Origin: Streptomyces sp. DH41
GTDB lineage: Bacteria; Actinomycetota; Actinomycetes; Streptomycetales; Streptomycetaceae
Reading direction: 5' to 3'
Length of the DNA stretch: 64,000 bases
Assembly (NCBI RefSeq): GCF_029813785.1
Contig: NZ_JARVKY010000004.1
Coordinates: forward strand, 62,001 to 126,000
Shown: positions 33,060 to 41,351 of the stretch, in pieces
Position numbering within the stretch: position 1 is the first letter of the stretch
How the letters are laid out: each line of letters opens with the position of its first letter
Translations under genes and position numbers: made by a program
The notes under the pieces: generated by a model
Databases searched by the model: none
Seen by the model: only the letters and a program-made list of their open reading frames with translations
Told to the model about the DNA's origin: nothing

Positions 33060-34058
33060 TCAGCGGTGCTTGATACCGGCCTGGGCGGCGGGGGCGAGGG
33101 TCGGTTCGGTGACGGGAGCGTCGCCGAGCGCCCGGTCGACGGCACTCAGCAGGTCGTCGGGCAGTTCCACACCGGAGGCGGCGGCGTTGCCGTGTACCTG
33201 TTCGGGTCGGGAGGCACCGGTGATGGCGGACGCGACTTCGCCGCGGCGCAGGACCCAGGCGAGGGCCAGGACGGGCATGCTCAGCGCGGCCTGTTCGGCG
33301 ATCGGGGCGAGACGCTGGACCGCTTCGAGGGTGGCGTCGCTGTAGACGAGGTCCTGGGAGACCGCCATGTCGGCGGAGGCGAAGCGGCTGCCCTCGGGGA
33401 CGGGCTGCCCGGGCTTGTACTTGCCGGTGAGGACGCCCTGGGCGAGCGGGGACCAGACGATCTGGGAGATGCCGTTGGCGGCGCACAGGCCGAAGACCTC
33501 GGCCTCCGGTGCCTGCCACAGCATGGAGTACTGCGGCTGGGAGGAGACGAACAGGTCGGGTCCGGCGATGTCGATGCCGGCCTGGATCTGTTCGGGGGTC
33601 CATTCGCTGAAGCCGAGGTAACGGGCCTTGCCCTGTTCGACGACCTTCTGGAACGCCTCGATGGTGTCCTCGATCGGTACGGCGGGGTCGAAGCGGTGGG
33701 CCTGGTAAAGGTCGACGTGGTCCGTCTTGAGGCGGGTGAGGGAAGCGTCGATCTGCTTGGCGATCTGCTCCGGTGACAGGCCCCGGTCGGCCGGGTCGTC
33801 CGACATCGGGCCCCACACCTTGGTGGCCAGGACGTAGGAGTCGCGGGGGTGGGAGGAGAGGATCTCGCCCCAGGCGGTCTCTGCGGCGCCTTGTCCGTAG
33901 ACGTTGGCGGTGTCGAAGAAGTTGATGCCCGCGTCGAACGCCGCCTCGGTGCAGGCCCGGGTTCTGTCGGCCTCGACGCCGCCGGAGTAGGTGAGCCAGG
34001 AGCCCAGGGAGATCTCCGAGACCCGCAGGTCCGAGCTGCCGAGTGTGCGGTAGCGCAT
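33060..34058 (-). CDS. Aldo/keto reductase (KCNAB/YghZ-type)
   Basis: The product is 332 aa. The (beta/alpha)8 NADPH enzyme features are NFFDTANVYGQGAAETAWGE (catalytic Asp and Tyr), VLATKVWGPM (Lys), VDLYQAHRFDP (His) and IVWSPLAQGVLTGKY. The ATG at 34058 follows an AAGGAG site. The members resemble potassium-channel beta-subunit-like reductases of small aldehydes. Decayed sequence lies upstream. Confidence 0.93.
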   Translation of the reverse strand: MRYRTLGSSDLRVSEISLGSWLTYSGGVEADRTRACTEAAFDAGINFFDTANVYGQGAAETAWGEILSSHPRDSYVLATKVWGPMSDDPADRGLSPEQIAKQIDASLTRLKTDHVDLYQAHRFDPAVPIEDTIEAFQKVVEQGKARYLGFSEWTPEQIQAGIDIAGPDLFVSSQPQYSMLWQAPEAEVFGLCAANGISQIVWSPLAQGVLTGKYKPGQPVPEGSRFASADMAVSQDLVYSDATLEAVQRLAPIAEQAALSMPVLALAWVLRRGEVASAITGASRPEQVHGNAAASGVELPDDLLSAVDRALGDAPVTEPTLAPAAQAGIKHR

Positions 34059-34757
34059 GGTCGCTCCTTGCGTCGGTTGGTTGTTTCGGAGGATGAGCGG
34101 CAGGCCGGCGGCGGAGGGCGGCCGGCTGCGGGGCGGGGTCGAGGAAGTTGCTGTCGGCCGGGTCGATCACGGCTCCCGGGGTGACGATCTCGTCGGATAC
34201 GGTCCAGAACCCGCGGAGCCAGGATCACGTCGGCGGCGGACAACTGCGACCGGAGGTGCTCCAGCGTGCGCGGGCCGCGGAGCGCCGAGGTGACCGCGGG
34301 AGGGTCGGGTACGAAGGCGATCACCGTGTCGATCGACGTCATCCCGTTGTCCTGTCCTCGGCCAGGTGGGTGAGGACCTCGGTAGCCCGGAGCGTGCGCC
34401 GGTCGGCCCGCAGGGACACGGTGATCACGACCATGCCGTACCGGGCCGCGGTGGCAGGACGTCGGCCTCGATGCCGCGCACCAGCACGGAGTACGGCGCC
34501 CGCTCGCACACGAACCGCTCCAGGCGGCCGGCCCCACGTGGTCCCGGCGGTGCTTGATCGCCCGGCCGGCGACTTCCTCGGGCCGGCCCGCGTCGGCGAC
34601 ACGGTGTGCCGTCTCGAGCATGAGCTCCCGGCGCACCGCGCAGCACGGCCGCCCTCGGTACTCGCGTCCGCGCGCCCCCTTCTTCCCCCTCCCCACTCTG
34701 CCGCTCCGCCGCCAGGCTGCTGTGCGGCAGTTGGCCCGTATCGACCGGAGGAGCACG
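34059..34757 (-). pseudogene. Decayed coding region, minus strand (one or two broken genes)
   Basis: The minus strand reads like coding sequence but in frames that must be joined. MLETAHRVADAGRPEEVAGR starts near 34622, continues after a shift as RFVCERAPYSVLVRGIEADV, and after another as MVVITVSLRADRRTLRATEV to a stop at 34339-34341. That stop overlaps (ATGA) a second start, MTSIDTVIAFVPDPPAVTSA, which shifts frame again near 34205 into WTVSDEIVTPGAVIDPADSN. I do not recognise the family. Sequencing error or genuine decay are both possible. Confidence 0.4.
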
Positions 34758-36797
34758 ATGTCCCCACCGCACGACGGCACTCCCGGCAAGCCGCCGCCCC
34801 ACGCCGGTGGCGTGTCGGCGGCCGAGCAGGAACTGTTCGGCGGGCGCCTGCGCTACAACCAGGCCTTCGTGCACCACGAGGGTGCGTTGACGCGCATGAC
34901 GTTCGGACAGATGGCCTCGGCGTTGCCTCGTATGGTCGCGGTGGTGCTGCGGGCCGGGTGGGGTGTGGACCGCCGTGCCCTGGCGGGGCTGGTGGTCTCG
35001 CAGGTCGGGCAGGGTGTGACGGCCGCGTGGGGGTTGGTGGCGGTCAACCGGGTGCTCACCGAGCTGTTCGCGGAGGGTCCGACCGCGGACAAGCTGCGCC
35101 AGTCGCTTCCCGCCCTGGTCGTGCTGGCGTCCGTGTCGGTCGGGACGGCGCTGCTGGCCGCGTGGACGACGGCGATGTCCGGGCGGTTGGAGCCGCAGGT
35201 CGAGCGCGCCGTCGCCACGGACTACTACCGGGCCGTCACCGGTGTGGAGGTGGCGGCCACCGAGCAGCCGGAGGTCCAGCGGATCCTGGAGGCGGGCAAG
35301 TTCGGTACGGACTCGGCGCGGCGCATGCTGGGGTTGTCGGTGAGCGTGGCGGGCGTGCTGATCAGCATGGTGGCATCGGCCGTCGTACTCGCCTCGCTGC
35401 ACTGGGCGTTGCTGCCGATGCTGCTGGCGATCGCGCTGCCCAAGGGATGGGGCGCGGTGCGCTCGGCCCGGCGCGAGTACCTCTCGCGCCGTCACTGGGT
35501 CGACCATCGGCGAGCGGTCGCGACGCTCCTGCAGTACCTGACGCTCCCCCATGCGGCGGGCGAGATCCGGGCGCACTCGGCCGGCGCGCTGCTGCTGCGC
35601 GGCTACGCGGAGATGTCTTCCCTGATGGAGACCGAACAGCGGCGTCTGGCCCGCGCCCAGGCACACACCGACCTCGTCGCCGGAGCCTTCTCCGGCATGG
35701 CCTCGCTGGGCTGTTACGGGGTGCTGTGGTGGCTGCTCACCAGCGGCGGCCTCCCTCTTGCGGTGGGTGGCACCGCCGTGGTCGCCATTCAGACCTCGAC
35801 CGCCCGCCTGCGCTCCCTCGTCCAGCAGGTCAACCGCATGTACGAGGAGATGCTCCACCTGGGCGACACCGAGGAAGCCACCCGACTCGCCGCCCGGCAC
35901 GCCATCCCCGCCACCGGCGTGCCTGTGCCCGAGCCCGTTCGAGCGGTCGCCGTCGACAAGGTCTCCTTCACCTACCCCGGCGCCGGCACCCCCTCCCTGC
36001 ATGACGTGAGCCTGCGGGTCCAGCGAGGCCAGGTGACCGCGCTCGTCGGCGCGAACGGCTCCGGCAAGACCACCCTCGCCAAGATTCTCGCCGGCCTTCT
36101 CCTGCCCACCGACGGCACCGTGTGGTGGGAGGGCCCCGGCGGTGAACGTGTCGAGGCACGCGCGGCCGACCGGGCGGGCATCTTCCGCTCCGTCGGGCTC
36201 CTCGCCCAGGACTACCCCCAGTGGCAGATGACCGCCGCCACCAACATCGCCATCGGCGCCGGCGACCGCCCACGCGACATGACCCGCGTCGAGGAGGCCG
36301 CCCAGGCCGCCGACATCCGAAAACTGATCGAGGACCTCCCTCACGGCTGGGATTCGATCGTCTTCAAGGGCTACGACCGTGGCGTCCAACTCTCCGGTGG
36401 CCAGTGGCAGAAGCTGGCCAACGCCCGAAGCCGCTACCGCGACGCCCCCGTTCTTCTCGTGGACGAACCCACCTCCGCCCTCGATCCCCACGCGGAGATC
36501 GAGGCCTTCGAGCGCCTGCGCACCCTCGCCGACAGCGGCACCGCGGTGGTCCTCATCACCCACCGGCTCGCCGCGACCGCCACCGCCGATCACATCTACG
36601 TCCTCGATCACGGACGCGTCGCCGAGCACGGCGGCCACGAGTACCTCATGTCCCGTCCGGGCGGCCTCTATCAGGCCATGTTCCAGGCCCAAGCCGCCCA
36701 GTACGGGCTCACCGCACCTGTGGGCGGTGACTTGCCACAGCCCCGTCGCGGCCCTGACGTCACGGACAGGAGGGCTCCGCGGCCTCGGCGCGGGTGA
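34758..36797 (+). CDS. ABC transporter, fused permease-ATPase (exporter half-transporter)
   Basis: The product is 679 aa. The membrane domain with six segments covers about residues 65-395. The ATPase domain has Walker A GANGSGKTTLAK, the signature VQLSGGQWQKLANARSRYR and Walker B VLLVDEPTSALD, then the H-loop ITHRLA. The signature follows the LSGGQ consensus. ATG at 34758 has a CCGGAGGAG site. No partner half-transporter is adjacent, so it may homodimerise. Its position beside the decayed region gives no hint of substrate. Confidence 0.92.
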   Translation: MSPPHDGTPGKPPPHAGGVSAAEQELFGGRLRYNQAFVHHEGALTRMTFGQMASALPRMVAVVLRAGWGVDRRALAGLVVSQVGQGVTAAWGLVAVNRVLTELFAEGPTADKLRQSLPALVVLASVSVGTALLAAWTTAMSGRLEPQVERAVATDYYRAVTGVEVAATEQPEVQRILEAGKFGTDSARRMLGLSVSVAGVLISMVASAVVLASLHWALLPMLLAIALPKGWGAVRSARREYLSRRHWVDHRRAVATLLQYLTLPHAAGEIRAHSAGALLLRGYAEMSSLMETEQRRLARAQAHTDLVAGAFSGMASLGCYGVLWWLLTSGGLPLAVGGTAVVAIQTSTARLRSLVQQVNRMYEEMLHLGDTEEATRLAARHAIPATGVPVPEPVRAVAVDKVSFTYPGAGTPSLHDVSLRVQRGQVTALVGANGSGKTTLAKILAGLLLPTDGTVWWEGPGGERVEARAADRAGIFRSVGLLAQDYPQWQMTAATNIAIGAGDRPRDMTRVEEAAQAADIRKLIEDLPHGWDSIVFKGYDRGVQLSGGQWQKLANARSRYRDAPVLLVDEPTSALDPHAEIEAFERLRTLADSGTAVVLITHRLAATATADHIYVLDHGRVAEHGGHEYLMSRPGGLYQAMFQAQAAQYGLTAPVGGDLPQPRRGPDVTDRRAPRPRRG

Positions 36798-36959
36798 CCC
36801 TCGGCACCACGGAGCCCCGCCCGATCGATGCCCTCCCTCGCCGTAAACCCGGCTTCGGGCACAGCTGAAGCCAGACGGCGCACTCCGGGGATCGAGAGGT
36901 TGCCTCCACACGCCGGATACAGGAAGCGCCCACTCGAATACACTGAGTGACTTCAGTGG

Positions 36960-37009
36960 GTCGCATCATGCGCGGTCCGCTCGAGGAGGGGACCCCCACA
37001 TGATGCGAC
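36960..37009 (+). promoter_or_regulatory. Hairpin that pairs the start codon of the small secreted protein gene
   Basis: GTCGCATCATG (36960-36970) and CATGATGCGAC (36999-37009) are perfect 11-bp inverted repeats. The second arm contains the ATG at 37000, while the GAGGAGGGG ribosome site (36983-36991) lies in the 28-base loop. If both arms are transcribed, the start codon is sequestered. A second inverted repeat, CACTGA/TCAGTG (36941-36958), lies immediately upstream. Confidence 0.6.
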
Positions 37010-37293
37010 GACGCATGGCCGTGGCCCTCGGGGCACTGGCGGCCGCCGTGACCTTGGTTGCGGTGCCGGGATCGGCGTACGCGGCGGAAGGCGTCCTGAT
37101 CATCAACGGCAGCGAACAGGAAGACCCGAGCGGCTGCTACGCCATCGACTGGTACCCGTCCTCGGTGACCAACCACACCGACGCGATCGCCGAGGTCCAC
37201 TCGGGACCGGACTGCACCGGTCCGGTCGAGTGGCTGGTCTTCCCGAGCGAGACCTACTACACGGAGACGGCCCAGAGCGTCTTCATCCTCTGA
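37000..37293 (+). CDS. Small secreted protein of unknown function
   Basis: The product is 97 aa. A Sec signal peptide (MMRRRMAVALGALAAAVTLV, then AVPGSAYA) is cleaved after about residue 28. The mature part of about 69 residues begins AEGVLIINGSEQEDPSGCYA and has two cysteines (GCYAIDW and GPDCTGP) that could form a disulfide, plus many aromatic residues. No family is recognised. A strong GAGGAGGGG ribosome site precedes the ATG, but the ATG sits in a hairpin arm. Confidence 0.8.
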   Translation: MMRRRMAVALGALAAAVTLVAVPGSAYAAEGVLIINGSEQEDPSGCYAIDWYPSSVTNHTDAIAEVHSGPDCTGPVEWLVFPSETYYTETAQSVFIL

Positions 37294-37400
37294 GCGCTTG
37301 AACCGGTGCAGCCAGGGGGAGGCGCCGGTGTCGTCCGCCTCCGGCGGCCCTGTAGCTCATCAGGCACGGCACGGCAGGGAACGGCACGAGTGACACAGTG

Positions 37401-38708
37401 TCAGTCGTCGAGGGCGTCGAGCACAGGCTTCAAGTCGACGAACTTGAAGTTCGTGGCCTCCCGGTCCGTCTCGCCCGGCTTGTCGTCGCCGTCCTGGACG
37501 ACGAGCAGACCGTGCGGGTACTTCCTTCCGAGTGGCTCGTTGAGGACGGCGGCGCCGTCGCTCTCCTCGGTGCCGTCGAGGCTGTCGGAGGTGGCGACCA
37601 CCCGGAAGCCACCTTCGTACTCGTTGTCGTCGTCCAGTTCGCGGTCGTATGCGGCGAAGCTGTCGTCGCCCTGGCTGGAGGCGAGCAGGTAGCCGTCGCC
37701 GTCCTCCTGGTTGAGCAGGGTGAGGCCTTCGACATCGGCCGACAGGCGCCTGCCTCCGTAGCCCGGATTCTCGCCCGGGACGCACTCCTCGGTCTCCTCG
37801 TCGTAGGTGCCGGGCACTCCGTACTCCCGGACCTTGTCGATCAGTTCCGGAGTTCCGCGAAGGTCGGCGTCCAGGCGCCAGATGCCGACGTCCTCCTGGC
37901 CCGCGTACAGGGTGCCGTTCCGCGGGTCGACGACCATGCCCTCGACCTGCGGCAGTTCGTCCGGCTCACCGCACGGCGCCCAGGTCCCGCCGTTCGGTAG
38001 CCTGAATGCGGAGGGCAGTTGGAGGGTGCGAACCTTGCGGTAGGAGACCGTGCCGTCGGCGGCCGCCGTCAATTCGAGCAGGCTGAGCGCGGTGCGCTCC
38101 CGCCGGCTGACCACCGCGTACGCGCGGCCGCTGGACGGTTCGGTCCACGTGGCGAGTCCGTAGGCGGTCCGCTGTTCGTTGATCTCCTCCTGCGAGGACG
38201 AGTGGATCGTAGGCGCTGAAGGGGAGGTGACGTCGGTGAGCGGAGTGTCGGCGTTGCCGCCGTCGATGCGGTAGATCCGCAAGCGGTCACTGCCACGGTC
38301 GCTGGTGACGGCAAGGTCGGCCTTGGCTGAGCCGATCCTCATGCCGTGCACGAGGTCGACGTTGTTGAACCGGCCGGGGGCGTCGCCCGGTCCCGGCGCT
38401 TCGGGCGCGGCCACGGACTGCACTGCGCGGGCGTCCAGGTCGTAGACGCGCAGACCGCCCTCCTTGGCGGTGGCGACCACCAGGCTGCGGTCCGGGTCCG
38501 CCGGGTTGCGCCAGATCGCCGGGTCGTCGGCGTCCGCGTTGCCGCCCGCCTCGTCGTCGTACTCGGAAGGGGTCTCCGCGATCGGCTTCACACCGGGCAG
38601 ATCGTCGGCCGCTACGGCCACATGGGGTGTCACCATGGCGAGGGCGGCGAGGGCCGCGAGCAGTGTGAAGCGGCCGACGGCGGTACGGTCTCGGACGGAC
38701 TGAGCCAT
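37401..38708 (-). CDS. Secreted 3-phytase (beta-propeller phytase)
   Basis: The product is 435 aa. The signal peptide ends near HVAVAADD. The six-bladed BPP signature is visible: DADDPAIWRNPADPDRSLVV near the N-terminus, then KEGGLRVYDLDAR, FNNVDLVHGMRI, TSDRGSDRLRIYRID, and later QEDVGIWRLDADLRG and SSQGDDSFAAYDREL. The acidic residues are the calcium ligands of this family, which releases phosphate from phytate outside the cell. ATG at 38708 is chosen for an AGGGA site; no clear Pho box was found. Confidence 0.92.
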   Translation of the reverse strand: MAQSVRDRTAVGRFTLLAALAALAMVTPHVAVAADDLPGVKPIAETPSEYDDEAGGNADADDPAIWRNPADPDRSLVVATAKEGGLRVYDLDARAVQSVAAPEAPGPGDAPGRFNNVDLVHGMRIGSAKADLAVTSDRGSDRLRIYRIDGGNADTPLTDVTSPSAPTIHSSSQEEINEQRTAYGLATWTEPSSGRAYAVVSRRERTALSLLELTAAADGTVSYRKVRTLQLPSAFRLPNGGTWAPCGEPDELPQVEGMVVDPRNGTLYAGQEDVGIWRLDADLRGTPELIDKVREYGVPGTYDEETEECVPGENPGYGGRRLSADVEGLTLLNQEDGDGYLLASSQGDDSFAAYDRELDDDNEYEGGFRVVATSDSLDGTEESDGAAVLNEPLGRKYPHGLLVVQDGDDKPGETDREATNFKFVDLKPVLDALDD

Positions 38709-38722
38709 GAACTGTGGTCCCT

Positions 38723-38739
38723 TCATGTCGCGAACATGA
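38723..38739. promoter_or_regulatory. Palindrome upstream of the phytase gene
   Basis: TCATGT-CGCGA-ACATGA is a perfect inverted repeat with 6-bp arms, 14 bases upstream of the phytase ATG and overlapping its ribosome-site region. It could be an operator or a structure in the leader RNA; no matching regulator is evident. Confidence 0.4.
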
Positions 38740-38926
38740 CGAGCTCATCCTGAAGTCGTTCGGTGACGGACTGTCGAGGAATAGCAGAACGAGGGGCTGT
38801 CCCGAAGATGAACAACCGCTCGTGGGGCGGTTGGCGCTGCCTGGGGCGGGGTGCCGGGGGTGAGCGTCTGTGCGCCCCCGCAAGCCCACTGCCCGCCCGC
38901 CCCGGACCGGGCGCACGGTCGAACGC

Positions 38927-39154
38927 ATGGTGTACACAACGGAGCAGGCGTGTGCGGGGCGTGGGGACGGGAGCGACTGCCCGAACGGGGAGTTGCTGCC
39001 GACCGGGCCGGGACCGGGCGAGGTCCGGTGCGAGGAGTGCCGGCACCACTGGGAACTGGACGCCATGGAGCCAGCCCGGCGTACGGCACCGGATGAGGGG
39101 CTCACGCAGCCGATGGGGGATCCGCGGGAGACCGGGCACGGAACCGCCGCGTAG
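38927..39154 (+). CDS. Small cysteine-containing hypothetical protein
   Basis: The product is 75 aa from ATG 38927 (MVYTTEQACAGRGDGSDCPN). It has two cysteine pairs, CAGRGDGSDC and CEEC, with a following HHWEL. The spacing resembles a small zinc ribbon or disulfide protein. No clear ribosome site precedes the ATG, and in-frame ATG 38870 is an alternative start. The function is unknown. It is supported by codon position bias and the paired cysteines only. Confidence 0.45.
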   Translation: MVYTTEQACAGRGDGSDCPNGELLPTGPGPGEVRCEECRHHWELDAMEPARRTAPDEGLTQPMGDPRETGHGTAA

Positions 39155-39241
39155 GCCGGGGTCAGCGGTCGGCCGCCCGTCTCCGGAACCGGCCGGTACG
39201 TCCGCGTCCACAGGGAAACCCTGGAGAGGTGCCGGTCGCGT

Positions 39242-39799
39242 TCAACGGTCCCGATCGACTACGGCGTCGACGATGGCGGCCACTTCCGCGCGGTCGGTGG
39301 GCCGTAGGTCGACGGAGTTGTGGATGGACAATCCTTCGATCAGTGCGTCGAGGGCCCGTGCGGTGAGTGGGTCGAAGTGCCTGGCAAGCGAGTCCCGGCT
39401 GGCTTGCATCCAGGACCGCATGACAGTGCGCACCTCGGGGTGGCGGGTGGCGAAAGCGTAGAGCTCATAGCTGAGCAGGAGGTTGCGGTCGGTTCCCCAG
39501 ACCTTGCCGCAGATGATCTCGACGACCGCCTCCTGTGCCTCCCGAGGTGACCGGGCCGCCTCCAGCAGGGCCCCGTACCGCGTGGAGACGGACTCGGCAT
39601 GCCGGGTGAAGGCGTCGGTGAGCAGGTGCTGCATGTCGTCGAAGTAGTAGGTGAGTGAACCGAGCGGTACCCCGGCCGCGTCCGCGATCCTGCGGAAGGT
39701 CACCTTGATGGCGCCGTGCTCAGCGATGACGTCGAGCGCGGCGTCGAGGATGCGTTCGCGGCGTCGGGGGTCGTTGGGGCCGCGGGTACTGCCTGTCAT
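39242..39799 (-). CDS. TetR-family regulator
   Basis: The product is 185 aa. The HTH reads RRERILDAALDVIAEHGAI, then FRRIADAAGVPLGSLTYYFD, close to the RutR/BetI-like group. The ligand domain contains ELYAFATRHPEVRTVMRSW. ATG at 39799 avoids running through the operator region upstream. It is divergent from an MFS gene, with a 40-base inverted-repeat region between, so repression of that transporter is likely. Confidence 0.88.
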   Translation of the reverse strand: MTGSTRGPNDPRRRERILDAALDVIAEHGAIKVTFRRIADAAGVPLGSLTYYFDDMQHLLTDAFTRHAESVSTRYGALLEAARSPREAQEAVVEIICGKVWGTDRNLLLSYELYAFATRHPEVRTVMRSWMQASRDSLARHFDPLTARALDALIEGLSIHNSVDLRPTDRAEVAAIVDAVVDRDR

Positions 39800-39826
39800 C
39801 GCCGTTGCCTGCCTTGTCTTCTCGGA

Positions 39827-39866
39827 CACCCACCCGGTGTGTACATTTGTGCATACTTGGTGGGTG
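39827..39866. promoter_or_regulatory. Candidate TetR operator between tetR and MFS genes
   Basis: CACCCACC (39827-39834) and GGTGGGTG (39859-39866) are exact inverted repeats enclosing GTGTACA-TTTG-TGCATAC, itself an imperfect dyad. The nested symmetry is centred between the divergent starts at 39799 and 39901. Confidence 0.55.
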
Positions 39867-39900
39867 CGCGGACTCGTTGCCTGCCTGTCCATTCTGTCGA

Positions 39901-41115
39901 ATGCCAGCGGAGCCCTTCTTGATAGACCGCGCCGTGCGCCGACGCCGTCGTGCGCTGTTCCTGTTCTTCTTCCTCAACGGCCTCGCGATGTCCTCCTGGA
40001 TCACGCGCACTCCGGACATCCGCGATCACCTGGGAGTGTCCACCGGCCAGATGGGACTGGTGCTCTTCGGGCTGTCGGTCGGCTCCATGGCCGGCATCCT
40101 GTGTTCCGGCCGCTTCGTGTCGAGGTTCGGCACCAGGCCCGTAACGGCACTCGCGACCCTGTTGGTCATCGCGAGCGTGGTCATCGTCGCCGTGGGCAGC
40201 GCCCTCGCCTCCGCACCGCTGGTCACCGCGGGACTGTGTGTGTTCGGCGCGGGGGTCGGGTCGGGTGAGGTGGCGATCAACGTGGACGGCGCCGACGTGG
40301 AACGGATCACCGGCACCGCCGTTCTGCCCACGCTGCACGGATGCTTCAGCCTGGGGACCGTCATCGGAGGCCTGGTCGGAATGGCGGCCACCGCCGCGTC
40401 GTTCCCCGCCCACTGGCACCTGGCGGCCGTCGCCGTGGTGGCGACCGCGATCTTCGCGTACGCCATCGGTGCCGTCCCCGCCAGGACCGGAATCCGCGCG
40501 GCACCGCCCGCCTCTGAGCAGGCGCGGTTCCAGAAGCCGCAGGTGTGGAGGGACCGCAGGCTCCTGCTGATCGGGGCCATCGTCCTGGCCATGGCCCTCG
40601 CGGAGGGAGCCGCCAACGACTGGCTGCCGCTGCTCATGGTCGACGGCCACGGACTGAACGCCGCAGCCGGCTCGCTCGTCTACGTGGGCTTCGCCGCGGC
40701 GATGACCCTGGGCCGCTTCAGCGGCACGTTCTTCCTCAACCGTTACGGCCGTACGACTGTCGTGCGGGCCAGCGCGCTCTCCGGCGCCGCCGGTCTGTCC
40801 CTGGTCGTCTTCTCCGACAACGCCGCCGTGGCGGCAGCCGCCGTCCTGTTCTGGGGTCTGGGCGCGTCCCTGGGCTTTCCGGTGGCCCTGTCCGCCGCGG
40901 GCGATTCGGGACCCGACCAGACCGCCCGTGTCAGTCTCGTGGCGACGATCGGTTACGTCGCCTTCCTGGTGGGGCCGCCCGCTCTCGGTTTCCTGGGCGA
41001 CCACTACGGACTGCGTTCGGCCATGGTGGTGGTGTTGGCGTTCGTCGCCACGGCCGTCTTCTTGGCCCCTGCCGCCGGCACCCGCGCTCGAGTCCCTGAC
41101 TCCGTACGCGTCTGA
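39901..41115 (+). CDS. MFS transporter
   Basis: The product is 404 aa with twelve predicted membrane segments. It starts with a basic tract and LFLFFFLNGLAMSSWITRTP. The YbjJ/fucose-permease-like motifs are GQMGLVLFGLSVGSMAGIL, SGRFVSRFGTRPV, and LPTLHGCFSLGTVIGGLVG. ATG at 39901 lacks a ribosome site, so a leaderless message is probable; the longer frame from 39805 would cover the operator. It is likely de-repressed when the divergent TetR binds a ligand. The substrate is unknown. Confidence 0.88.
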   Translation: MPAEPFLIDRAVRRRRRALFLFFFLNGLAMSSWITRTPDIRDHLGVSTGQMGLVLFGLSVGSMAGILCSGRFVSRFGTRPVTALATLLVIASVVIVAVGSALASAPLVTAGLCVFGAGVGSGEVAINVDGADVERITGTAVLPTLHGCFSLGTVIGGLVGMAATAASFPAHWHLAAVAVVATAIFAYAIGAVPARTGIRAAPPASEQARFQKPQVWRDRRLLLIGAIVLAMALAEGAANDWLPLLMVDGHGLNAAAGSLVYVGFAAAMTLGRFSGTFFLNRYGRTTVVRASALSGAAGLSLVVFSDNAAVAAAAVLFWGLGASLGFPVALSAAGDSGPDQTARVSLVATIGYVAFLVGPPALGFLGDHYGLRSAMVVVLAFVATAVFLAPAAGTRARVPDSVRV

Positions 41116-41351
41116 CCGCCCTCGGCGCACCCGCCTTCGGGCACGTGTCCAGCACGAATCCCTCAGCGCCTGGTGAGTTCCGGAGACCGTCCATGAAGCA
41201 CGCGCACGGGTCGATCGGCGTCCTCCTCGTCCAGCGCGGCCGCCATCAGCGGACACCTCCCGGGGCTGCGCCGGGCGCGGCCCCGAGCACGCGCTGCGGT
41301 GCCTGCGCGCAGTGGAGCGCGCGCGGTCCATGCTCATAGGATCCGCTGGAA

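Noticed and set aside
38750..38775. Possible Pho box upstream of the phytase gene
   Set aside because: GTCACCGAACGACTTCA on the minus strand only loosely resembles the GTTCACC direct-repeat consensus, and the second unit does not fit.
41116..41351. Possible gene remnant before the APH(6)-like gene
   Set aside because: A short minus-strand frame (MAAALDEEDADRPVRVLHGR and a few more residues) looks faintly protein-like but has no identifiable homologue or start context.
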